From: Pachyseris speciosa
Lineage: Eukaryota; Cnidaria; Anthozoa; Scleractinia; Pachyseridae
DNA length: 64,000 nucleotides
Direction of reading: 5' to 3'
NCBI GenBank assembly: GCA_016490735.1
Contig: JAEMWC010000193.1
Location: forward strand, 80,001 to 144,000
Part shown: positions 1-11,071 of the stretch, in pieces
Layout of the letters: each line of letters opens with the position of its first letter
Numbering within the stretch: the stretch's first letter is position 1
Program-made: the position numbers and the translations under genes
The notes under the pieces: generated by a model
Seen by the model: the letters and a program-made list of their open reading frames with translations, nothing else
Told to the model about the DNA's origin: nothing
Databases searched by the model: none

Positions 1-1030
1 TCTCTGACTTGAACTTAGTTAAATTTTGCTGATTTTTGGAGCGAAAGGTAAAATACTTATTTCTATCAAAAGCCTGTTCATACCCTGATATAACAGCGAA
101 AATGGGAAGATGATCAGAAATGTCATTTAAAAAAAGACCGCTAATAGATTGATTAAGCGGTTCATTGGTGAAAATGTTGTCAATAAGTGAGGCCTTGTGT
201 GAAGTTATTCTAGTAGGGCGGGTAATCAAAGGAAGAAACATTCTGGAAAACATTAAGTCTAAAAATTCACCAGTGGCTTGATGACAAGAATGGTTCATTA
301 AATTTAGATTCCAGTCGCCCATCAGAAACACGGTTTTATTCTCTTTAGAAATAGCGCTAACTAATTGTTCAAGGTCAAAAATGAAATCTCTCAACTTACG
401 GTCGGGTGGTCTATAAATAACTCCGATCACTATGTTTTTTCCCTTTGTTCTATTGATTTCAACAAACAAAGACTCAGCACAATCTTCGGAAAATACCAAG
501 TCAGCACGGGGTTTAAACTCTAAACAATCAGCGAGATAAAGGCCGCCACCTCCACCAGTCCTACCAGCCCTATGATTATGAATAAAATTGAAACCAGGGA
601 TATCACACGAATGACTGGAATCATCTAGCCACGTTTCAGAAATACCGATAACAGAAAATCTAAGCACAACACTTCCTAAAAAATTATAAAATTTATCCAA
701 CTTATGGGAAATACTATGAATGTTTAGGTGAAGAAGTGCTAGGTTACCTCTATTTTTAGCATTAATATTCAGATCAGTGAAACGATTATTAAAGCTACCT
801 TCGGAATAATATTCACAATCTTGGGATTGAGAGTAAAAATTAGAATCCGGATCGCGATCTTTGCACAGACTAAAATTTCTGTACGAAGTAGACAATAGAG
901 GGTTGAATTTTAAAGTATCAAGCCTCTCGGGATCAAAATTTATCGAGCCATTGTTCAGCTCAAACAGCGTTAGTCGAAATATTTCATCATCTAAGTGACT
1001 AAAAGGTAATGAAGCTAATGTATTACTCAT
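1..1030 (-). CDS. LINE ORF2, N-terminal endonuclease part (runs off window edge)
   Basis: The minus strand is open from an ATG at 1030-1028 to the window edge, about 343 codons. The translation holds an apurinic/apyrimidinic-type endonuclease (EEP fold) in order: a LLHLNIHS-like first strand, the GISETW motif with the catalytic Glu, a GGGGGLYL turn, VIYRPPD, the MGDWNLN motif, and near the edge SDHLPIF with the catalytic His. This is the usual N-terminal half of non-LTR retrotransposon ORF2, which nicks the target DNA for reverse transcription; the reverse transcriptase would lie outside the window. The start codon overlaps the ORF1 stop as ATGA. I see no stop or frameshift, so the element looks young. 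A CR1/L2-like clade is likely but not proven. Confidence 0.85.
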   Translation of the reverse strand, partial: MSNTLASLPFSHLDDEIFRLTLFELNNGSINFDPERLDTLKFNPLLSTSYRNFSLCKDRDPDSNFYSQSQDCEYYSEGSFNNRFTDLNINAKNRGNLALLHLNIHSISHKLDKFYNFLGSVVLRFSVIGISETWLDDSSHSCDIPGFNFIHNHRAGRTGGGGGLYLADCLEFKPRADLVFSEDCAESLFVEINRTKGKNIVIGVIYRPPDRKLRDFIFDLEQLVSAISKENKTVFLMGDWNLNLMNHSCHQATGEFLDLMFSRMFLPLITRPTRITSHKASLIDNIFTNEPLNQSISGLFLNDISDHLPIFAVISGYEQAFDRNKYFTFRSKNQQNLTKFKSE

Positions 1031-1797
1031 CTGACTCGAATCGTCGGTTTATCTCGAATGACCAAGCGATCCAGAACAAAGTAAGCGACCTTTCCAGCCT
1101 CTTTGGCAGCTTTCATCTTCGGTATCAAAGGCTCCCGCTTTTTAAGAGTAGCCAGCGCTAAATCTTCGCTGATATGAATGCCACTTGGTTTCTCTTTGCG
1201 AGCTTTGCGTAGCACTTGTTCTCTTTGCTTCCAATCGCGCAATCTACATACGATAGTACGTGGCTGACTTGACTCTTTTCCTTGTCTGTGCTTTCGTTCG
1301 ACTCTGTGAGCTCTCTCAATGTCGATGTCGATACCGAGCTTGGTTTTAACTGCATCTTTCACTTTCTCCTCCGCCTCTTCCCAAGTTTCACGTGAAGACT
1401 CCGGGATTCCGTTAACTCTGATGTTATTACGGCGACTTTGGTTTTCCATATATTCCAGCGAAAGCGACTGAGACGATAAGTCCGTGTTCAGCCGCTCGAT
1501 TTCTTTATGGGTCTCGATTAACTCCTCTCGAACTGGCTTTAGTTCCTCCATGTTCTTTTGTGTGAATTCCAAGCTAGTCTTTATCGACTGTACAGACTTC
1601 ACAACCTCGTCTACTCTCGTAGAAAGCGACTGCACTACAGATTCAAAAAGAGTCTTCATCATAGATTCTTGAACCTTCAACAATTCACGAACTTGAGCCA
1701 TAGTGACAAACTCATCTTCGTCTTCTGCAATGGCCGCCTGATCTTGCTTGTCTTGTTCGGGCCCCTCCGGCTTGGAACTCCTAGCTTTTTTCCCCAT
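1027..1797 (-). CDS. LINE ORF1, coiled-coil RNA-binding protein
   Basis: This 256-residue protein starts at ATG 1797 (MGKKARSS...). The open frame continues a little further upstream, but only from a non-ATG codon. The N-terminal ~40 residues are charged and probably disordered. A long heptad-type helix follows (roughly residues 50-120), then NNIRVNGIPE and a region with RTIVCRLRDWKQRE and KARKEKPSGIHISEDL. That is the arrangement of L1-type ORF1p (Transposase_22 family: coiled coil, RRM, C-terminal domain), which trimerises and coats the element RNA. The stop TGA at 1029-1027 shares bases with the ORF2 start, so ORF2 is probably translated by termination-reinitiation. The family call rests on motif recognition only. 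Confidence 0.8.
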   Translation of the reverse strand: MGKKARSSKPEGPEQDKQDQAAIAEDEDEFVTMAQVRELLKVQESMMKTLFESVVQSLSTRVDEVVKSVQSIKTSLEFTQKNMEELKPVREELIETHKEIERLNTDLSSQSLSLEYMENQSRRNNIRVNGIPESSRETWEEAEEKVKDAVKTKLGIDIDIERAHRVERKHRQGKESSQPRTIVCRLRDWKQREQVLRKARKEKPSGIHISEDLALATLKKREPLIPKMKAAKEAGKVAYFVLDRLVIRDKPTIRVR

Positions 1798-2158
1798 TTT
1801 AAGGATAGAGTTAAACCAAGAATGTAGAATAAACACAAAACAATTTACGACCTAATCTAGGCAAAAAAGCGACAGTAGCGTCACTTGTTTACAGAGCTCA
1901 CGAAACAACGTCCGCACGCCATGAGAACGTGCAATCCGTTTGAGAAATTATATTTCGCCTATAACTCCAAATTTTTTTGCTACTAATAACACGACATACC
2001 TCTCGCGCTAAGCAATTAATAAATTCAAATGTGACGTTTAAATTAAACATGGAAGTTTTCTAATTCGAGTCTACTCAAAGTGGTAATAGATAAGGCGCAT
2101 ATACATTAAATGCGACGTTTAAACCTGGCCTTGAATGTTAAATTATATTTGCGCTACG
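1798..2158 (-). other. Probable LINE 5' UTR and flank
   Basis: No gene is visible. By position this is the 5' untranslated part of the LINE on the minus strand. The 5' end of the element and a target-site duplication could not be placed. Confidence 0.3.
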
Positions 2159-2354
2159 TAGCCTGCCCAGCAAGCGTTCCCATTCGAACGAAGTTTTCCA
2201 CATTCTGGCCGCGCTAGAATTGGGACGAGAACAAAAAATGGCCAGGATGGGGGAGGGGATTCCCGTTCTTCTATTATTTTGCTTTCGCCCTAATTATCGG
2301 GCCGCCAGAATGCAGTAAAATCTATTCGAACGGGAACGCTTGCTACGCAGGCTA
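2159..2354. mobile_element. Foldback MITE, TIR TAGCCTGC...AGCAAGCGTTCC
   Basis: The left arm starts TAGCCTGCCCAGCAAGCG and the right arm ends as its near-complement (CGCTTGCTACGCAGGCTA). The complementarity runs about 60 bp per arm and includes a shared CATTCTGGC block. The flanks GCGCTACG and AATGCTACG look like a degraded 8-9 bp duplication. There is no coding capacity, so it is a non-autonomous DNA transposon. Confidence 0.7.
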
Positions 2355-3686
2355 AATGCTACGTGACATGTCACTCAGGAATAACTAATCAAATTTGTGA
2401 AAAGCAATTATATAAACGGTTGTTAAAGAATAACAAGGACAAATATCTATTGTTTGGATTTGTTGCGAAGTTTCTTGTTTCTTTTTGTATTATAACCGTT
2501 TTAGTAGTACACCATATCATCAAACATGCGTTTCCTCATACTGACCTCTCTTCAGTCAATTTATGTTCGTCATCGCAGTGCACATGTCAAAGATTGAAAA
2601 GTGACCAGAGATGACAAACAATTTCGATCAAATTTTTAGCTACCTCTTTTTATGTATTAATATTATTATTATTCTATATGAACCCGCGAATATCTTCGCT
2701 ACAAAATTGAGATCTCCGTTTGTTCGTCGCGTCTTCGATTTCTTCGGAAATACCCACAGAGATGCCCTATTGTAGAGACCAAACTATACTTATACAGTTT
2801 TTCTTGGCGAAATTTAATTGTTAACAGCAAATGGAACGATAGAATGTATCTGTAGGTATAATGGAATGAAAGTTCACGCGCACCATGTGCTCACGTTCTA
2901 TACAAAACCTTGAATTTAGTGGAGTCTGCTTCTGCTTTCGAGGAGACGGCAACGAAATGCACCAAAAGATGAAATGCAGCCACAGGACGACTATTTGTGA
3001 TCCTTAAACCTGTTGTTTTGTGGCGTTCTCGTTGTATGCCAGGGGCAGGCGCTTGCTCCCTGGCATACATTTCTTTATAAAAATTGGCAAGTTTGGGATC
3101 TCATATTTCCACAAGCTTGCGACGGATTCTTATGAAACCTCGCATATTTACAGAATTTGCATGATGAATCGATCTATGGAGGTCGTTTTTTGTTTATATG
3201 AAAAATAAGAAATTGTTATTAAAACTTTATTGAATCTCCCAATCAGGGTTTTTCAGACCCAGCGTACATAAGGATATAAGTAATTCATAAGGTAAGTTTA
3301 ATTTTGCGCGTTATCGTCGAAGTGGTCCATTCAAGCGTTGTGACTATTATCAAATAAATACATGTCCTCTTAAAAGAAAATCCTATTGATGCAATGGTTT
3401 GTCAGTGTGCGTATGTTATTAAAATTGTAACCTATTGGCACAATATACTTCAGCTTTGAATTATTAATACACTTTGCCCTCAAAATGGACATGGTTTGCT
3501 ACTTTCCATAAATTATGATTTCTCGCTAACTGTTCTAAAGGAATTATCTGCAATATTCTCCAGGTTTGCATTAGCTTTGACGTGTTATCCACATCATGTT
3601 TGAGACGATTTTGTTGCGTATTGTTTAATTAAAGAACATGGCGAAAGGCAATTCCTTATTTTACAATTATTCTATATAATCTTCGC

Positions 3687-3780
<94 letters not shown>

Positions 3781-3862
3781 ATCATCGCCACCATCTTCAT
3801 CACAGTTGTCACCGTCATCGTAAACTTCACCGCAAACAGTAGATTAGCTCTGCATCTAGGAA
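2355..3862. other. DHRS1 3' UTR and downstream spacer
   Basis: No gene is visible. On the minus strand an AATAAA signal (3231-3226) lies about 630 bp beyond the DHRS1 stop. A 33 bp hairpin (TATGCCAGGG...CCCTGGCATA) sits near 3035-3067, and a long CAT repeat lies at 3687-3790. Confidence 0.4.
3687..3790. repeat. (CAT)n trinucleotide microsatellite
   Basis: About 34 units of CAT/CGT: pure CAT on the left, then an alternating CATCGT hexamer, then CAT again. It lies in the presumed 3' UTR of DHRS1. Confidence 0.95.
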
Positions 3863-6800
3863 TCAAAAGTTATGGGTTATAGCCGCCAATAGCCAGCACG
3901 GAATGTAAACAAATTCAGGCATCAGCCAGGCCATGGAAGGGTAGCTGAACTGAAGGAGTTTCTTGACTTGGCGAATTGACAATGGCTGAACACCTGAAAG
4001 GCATAAAAACATTACAGTCGAGCCTGTATTCGGGGTATGGCTTGGTGACCGCTTAATACAGGTTGCACAGAATACAAGTCAAACACGAAAACGCCATTTT
4101 GTAACAGTTAATGCTGAAACTGAGGCCCTCAAAAATCACTTACTCCGTTAAGATCTCTTACAGTGAATAAAATGGTATGAAAAAGCAGCAAAACCAACAA
4201 AACAGCAACGCCAAGTTCCTAGAGTCAGTATTCGTATTATATTTGAGTGCATGATTTCTTTTTAGAAAGTGACTGTTTAATGCTGGTCAAGACAAGAGAA
4301 ACAGCTCGTTTGGACTTAGTAAAGGGTGACCGCGACCGCTTAATAGAACTAAGGGAATTAACATAACATGACATACTTTATTTGATAAAGCAGGTGAGTA
4401 GTGGCGTTTTTACTGTTACACACCTACTCTTGATATTTCAGGACTTGCGAAGTAGATCACAAGGCCACGCCATTAAAACCTTGGTCTAAACGTTCCTCGT
4501 TCTTGTCGAACAGTGATCTGGGTAATGTTCAATGTAGCTAAGCAATTAAGCATGACATGGTGAAAGCTGAAGATACCATCTAAGCCGAAGTTTTATCGGT
4601 AGGTATCACGAAAGGTTCTCCATTTCGGATTTGAAGCCAAAACCTCCCATCTACGGTAACCGGGAAATGGGAATACAGCAATGCATTCATCAAAACTGTC
4701 GGTCAATAAGTCCTGAATTAAAAGGGTTTTTTTTTTTTACGAAGCATCAACACTAAACAAGTCAAGTCATTTAAACAAACCTCCAACATCTTTGAAGCCG
4801 TATTCCCTGGCTGCCTCAGCAACTATCTGAACTCGCCCGCTTTTCTTCATGATGTTGGGATCTGCCAAAGAGGACAACGACAAAGACGTATAGAGTAACA
4901 TCTATTCTAAAGTGGTAGAAAGAGTATAACTTTCTTTATTTTTCCAGACATGTTTCGACGGTGCATCCGTCATAATCAGTGTACAGTTTTGAACTCGCTG
5001 TTGAATTTATAACGAGCGTGAAATTACAAGGTTCGTTACATTGCGTTTACAATATTGCGTGCTAAATAGTTTAAACAATAGACAGAGCGACTTACAGGGA
5101 GAGTGTCAGGTTTACGTGTTTCACCGGCTGCTGATTGAGATTGGGTTTCTCCCATTTGATATGAAAGAAAGTTGTATTGTTTCTACGACTATCGATTTTG
5201 TTGCTGCTCAGCAGACCATTTGGATTTATTCTAAAGTGGCTTTGAATTGAATGAACTTTACAAGAACAACAGTAAAATGCAACACCGCCCCTCCGCCAAC
5301 AAGAACACGCATAACATAAAACATATTTGTTGATATGTGCACAAGTAGCCATAGCTTTCGTGTTGGTCACTGCAGTCATGTTAAGATAGCTACGATGAGA
5401 CCAAAAAACCTGTTTTAAAGTTAAAACCATCACCTGCAGCGAGCCAAGCCACAGCTTTCCCTGTAAATGTTGCATCTTCGGCGTCTTTGAAAATAAGAGC
5501 TGCTTTGCTGGCCTGCACCATAGAAAAACAAAAGAAAACCGAAAACTCAATACGAAAACGTATCAGCACCTTCCCGAAACAAACGAAAACCGAAAACTTA
5601 ACATATGAAAACATCTCAACAGAAATTATCACTTGAAAGTAATTCTACGTGAAGTTTGTAAAACAGTATACACCGGTGGCTTTCTCTTCGCCCTCTGTCT
5701 GAATGTTTTAACATTTCTTTTAAAATGTTTTAACATTTTCTTTTTAAATCCTACGAGTTTTAGTGTTAGTTCTTGAGTGGTTTTTTAACGACTTCTTCAG
5801 ATGTGGTGGATTTCCATTGCTCCGTAATTTTCCTATTCGTGCGGACATAAACTCGACTGGTTTTAAGGGGAATGTGGAATTCAATTTTCACCCATTTAGA
5901 CAGGCGGGGAATCGCTCATAACTTGATTGTATCTTGTTATCAAATCTTAAAATGGAGGTAACCCACTAACGTTCAAGCAAATTGTCCATGCATCATTTGA
6001 AGACAAGCACCTTTTCTTCGTCTAGGTTAGCATGACGGAGCATGTCTATGAGTGTTTCTGTCTTCACAACTCCAGGCCAAAGTGACACACATGCTACATT
6101 CTGTTGCCGCAGTTCAACAGCCATATCAGCGACCATCCGATCATTCTGAATGCAATGACAATGTTTCAATAAATAACATAACGCATGATGATACATCTAC
6201 AGCAGCCTTTGTACGAGGATGGAGCGGGGGAATGGAGGGGGGGGGGGGGGGGGCGGGGTGGAGGAGCAGTAGTAGAGGTGCAAAAATAGGGTGTTGAGAA
6301 AAAACAAAAACAGAACAAAGAGAGTGAAGACCGATTAGAAGTGCACTTGATCTGAAGACATTTTACAATCTACCTCCCCATGTTTCACTCGGGCATCGAA
6401 TTGTTTTCGCTCGTGCGCACAATAAGGAGCTACGACAGGCTGCGTCTTTCGAAGAGTTTTCAGCACTACAGGGTATGCGAGGTCTCTTTAACGTTAACAA
6501 TCAGGGAGGTGCTAGAAAAGGGGGGGGGGGGGGGGGGGATCCTCCGCGCTCATGTAATATCGGTTCGGAAGGCCTTCCTAGCATTTAAAATTTCGATTTC
6601 AGTAATTTTCCAGAAAAAGAGGATTGTCTTGGGGAAAATGTCAATCACACTTTGATATCTGGGAAAAGCCAATTCCTTTTGCTTTGACTCAATAGGTAGA
6701 CGTATTTAAACATGGGTCACCACGCAGCTCTTACAAGGTCTCACCTGATTGGAGACCACTCTTCAGGTGACAAAAAAGAACAAACAATGGACCCTAGCCC

Positions 6801-9800
6801 CAAAACAGTAGGGCTGCGACACTATCCCCGCCACTGAAATTTAGAGCTTATAGGAGCTGCGAGGGCCCTACCGCCAGACATGACCAGCCTCCTTTTCGGA
6901 CGCCCATAGCCTCAGAGAATACAGGCCCGTTTAAACGGTTTCAATGTTTGACCAACATTTGTTGAACAAACGTTGGAAGGATGTTGAGCAAATATTGAAA
7001 GTGAACGCCGTGTGAAAGCCGTAAACATGGTTTGAAAACCCGTTTAACATTTGTAAAAGTTCTCGCCACAGATTTCCTTTTGTGCGCGTAGGTTTGCTAA
7101 ACAAACATTGGTGGACGAATTAGTTTTCAAATGGCTACAACGTTATTCGATGAAACTTTACCACTCGTCGAGGAACATTGTGCACATAAACGGGACTTGA
7201 AAATTAATGTTTTTCTAGCATGCAACCGATCGAGACTCTCGAAAAAATATCTCCGCGCGAGGGATTTTTAAAACCTTAAGTAATTAAACCCCAATTTCTT
7301 TGACGATTGTTAAAGATAGCTTTAAGGTGAATAAACACATAATAATATTTCGCAAGCAATGATTTTTACTTTTATTCACACTTACGCACAATCCATTTAC
7401 TTAAGCTTCAGCTTACCGCAGCTTTTCCCACTCCCAAGGCAACAGTAAAAGCATATTTCATGGCTGCACCTGACGAAATGTTCACAATCAGACCCTCATT
7501 GGCTGGAACCATCATCTTGGCTGCGTACCATGCAGCAACGTAATTAGACCTTCAAGTACAAGAGGAAAGCGGTACAGAACATTAGAATTTATAAATACAT
7601 GGAATGAGTCATTGACAGCTGAGGTCATGTGACTTGATTGCATACAAACTTTTAATATCTACGGGCTATGATGTAAACATTACCAGATTTGGAGGAAGCA
7701 CGTGGGAGTGAACAAAATGGCCAGGGGCGGTTTCAATAATGGTATGAAGTTGTGACAAATTTAAAGGGTTGGTATGGAAAAAGTTGATGGAAAGCAAGAC
7801 AGTGCTCTAATAAGCACACACATCCTTGGAAGTTTTTTAACAGTCAGGGCCCATGCAGTTGCTTGAAGCATGGCTAGCGCTAGTCCGGGTTAAATACCAT
7901 GACAACCTATAGTTTTTAATACATCTTAACCAATGGTTAGCACTAACCATGCTTCAAACAACTCAGCCCAGACCTTCATAAATGCCCACTCTTAAATGCT
8001 GTGGGCCTCAAACTGGTCCACTTTGCCAACTTGGACATGCTCTTTCCAATTTCTGTAAATGTGTAAGTTTTAACCCATGTAAAAAAAGTTTGCATGAAAA
8101 TTAGGACACATGACCTCAGCAAAAAGAGTTCATCAATGCCTTAATTACCAGTAAATGAAAAGACAAAAATATATATCTTACAACTTACATCAACTGATAA
8201 AAAAATATTTACTTGAGGAAGCTACAGGAAGCTAGGACATGAATTTTACAAACCACAAAAATGCCTTTTACTGAAATAAGCTGCAGCTGATTGTGCCACC
8301 CTAGAATCGCCAGTATGCAAGTGCTGCCTGAAATCATTTGACTTTCACTCATGTTGTCATCTAACAATCTCTTAATTTTCTTGGGTCATCTGCAATGTTG
8401 TAATGATGTATAACCTTTTTTTTTATGAGTTCTCACCTTAACCCAACATCATTCATCTCATCCCACATGTTCATAGGCTAAGAATCATAAAAGCATTATT
8501 AATTATTAGTGACAAAATTGAGTAACAATTTTAAAGTGCTACTACGATCAGAAAATCACTTGTCTTTTTTCTTCAAATTTCGAAAGTGTGTTTGCTTAAC
8601 ACCTGACTCATGAAATTTCAAGCTTTAATTTCAAGCAGAAGACTGTTTACTTTGAGTGCAACTTTTTAATTTAACGGTCTGCCATTACTCACGTTCGTAA
8701 CTGACTGATTAGGCCTCGGAGAGCTGGATCCAAGATAAAATTACGTCATATGCTCACTGGTTTAAAATTGCAGTGTGTGAATGCAGCTTATTAAGTATGC
8801 AAAACACGAGTTTGAGAGTCTGAAAGCTCAAAATTCTCATGCTGCATACTAAATCAGGTGGGTTTACACACACTGCATTCTTACTCTTTGTGAGCTTTTT
8901 ATGTCATTTTGTCCTCGATCCAGTTCTCTCAAGATTTTGAAGTTACAAGTAGTAATGGCGGATCACTAAATAGAAATATTTCAGTCAAAATAAAAAATTG
9001 ATTTCTCCAAATTAAAGCTTGAAATTTTTTCAAGTCAGTTGTTAAGCAAACACACTTTCGAAATTTGAAGAAAAAACACAAGCGATTTTCTGATCATAGT
9101 AGCACTTTAACAAGATTTATTTGCCATCAAAGGACATACAATGTCTGGCTTTTCTTTTCCTATTCATGTAGGCAACATTATTTATTTGGCCTTATGCCAT
9201 TAGTTAAGCAGCAACAATGAAACAAATTTGCTGGGCAAGAATTATCTCAACATAAACTAATAAAAATAACAGATAACCAAACAAAGATTGCCATTTCAGT
9301 GCCAATTACATATAAAACAAATGCAATATCCTTACATAAGTCCATGGTTTCATTTTCAAGGAAGAAACATAAGTTGTTCTTGGTTCCGCCCTGTGACAAT
9401 TTGCAGCTGAAGATACAGAATTTAATGGTCACAACTGCAGCGTCACAATATTACTATGATATTTGTAAACAAATTTATAATACCTGTTCATAAAATGGTT
9501 TCCCATCATTCTCAAATATTGCCTGTGCCAGAGAACAAGGAGAATATCACAGTCATATATTTCCTTGAATAAGTGCCCATGTTCATTAGTAAGTGTCCAA
9601 TAATCAAACAAGCACACCCTCTCCAATAAGCATCTGCGCGCCCCTCCCCTCACTTAATTTCTTGAATAGTAGCCCTGGATACAAGGAAAACCTGTTTCTA
9701 TTGTCACTTTATTTTAATTTAATCTGTTAAACTTCACAAACTGTATGTATACACCAGCAAAAGTACATGTGGGAGAACAGTTCATATTCAGTCATTTCCA

Positions 9801-11040
9801 GTTATTTCTATCTCCATGTGTTTGTAGAGTTCTTTTATGTGCATTAGCCAAATAAAGTTACAGTACATTGAAAGAAAAACTTAATAAGTGCCCACCCCCC
9901 CTTCCTGATTAAGAGGCCTCCCCCCCCTTCCTGATTAAGAGGCCTTGCCTTGGAACTTATTCGAGGTATTTTATGGACAAAATGAATATCATTAACACTT
10001 AAGTGAATTAATAAGCATTATAATGGTATTTTTTAAATGTAGATAAGTGATTGCAAATAGAGATATTTCTCTACTGATAAGGATAATGTCAGATTTTAAG
10101 ATTATAATTTATTCTGCAAGTCTAATTCACGGAACCCACAGAACCAGCGGAACCTACGGAACTGCTTCTAAACTGCTTAAAACAGAAAATGCGTACCTGA
10201 GTATGGTTTTAAACCTCCCCAGGGCATAGATTTCTTTGCAAAAATACAGTCTTACAGTGTGGAACCCTGCTCTACAGACATCCGCTTGGACACCCTGATA
10301 ATGCGAACACTTTGGTATGTCCCTTTTAGGGTTTGTTACTGGTGCACATCCTAATCTTGACAGGACATTTAGTTGTTAAAAGGGGCTGAAAGCACTTTCA
10401 TTGTATGCGCACCTAAATTTATTGAAGATTACGTACGGTGCACAATATAGGTGTTCATGTCTGTTAACTCTTATCAAGTCAAGGCTGGCACAGTTACATT
10501 CATGGAAAGATCACATATAAAATAAATACTTAATTGTAAATTTGAAATTCAGTACTGTTCAATCTATAGTATTTAAAGTACGAATAATCTGAGCGTTTCC
10601 TATCTTCTTGTGGTATACAGGTAATGAGCACTATGAATCAACAATTGAGAGTAAATAACTGTTTTTTATTTGTTAGCAGACTTTTGAAACAAATACACAG
10701 AATAAAATCAACACAAAAACTCAGTTAAGATTACCTGTGAAAGCCTAGAAAAATGTGAAGGAACATTTTTTTGGGATGTAAGAGGCTAAGAAGAAACATT
10801 AGGGGGGTGATTTAGCGATTTTACAGTCTTTCCCGTAAAACTGTGAACACCGGAAAAAATGTCTGGAACGTCTATTGTTTCGCGACCAATCAGAAGCAAC
10901 ATGAAACCACAACCTAATTACTGTTACTGAATAAAAGGGATTAGTTCCTAAAGAAACTGTGGTGCTGTGTCAGTGGGGGAGTGAAACACGAAAATTTGGT
11001 TTATAAACGGAGTTGATGATGTAAATTGACCACCGAATCC

Positions 11041-11071
<31 letters not shown>

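Noticed and set aside
3672..3866. 64-codon minus-strand ORF rich in Met and Thr
   Set aside because: It is only the CAT microsatellite read as ATG/ACG codons, overlapping the last exon of DHRS1.
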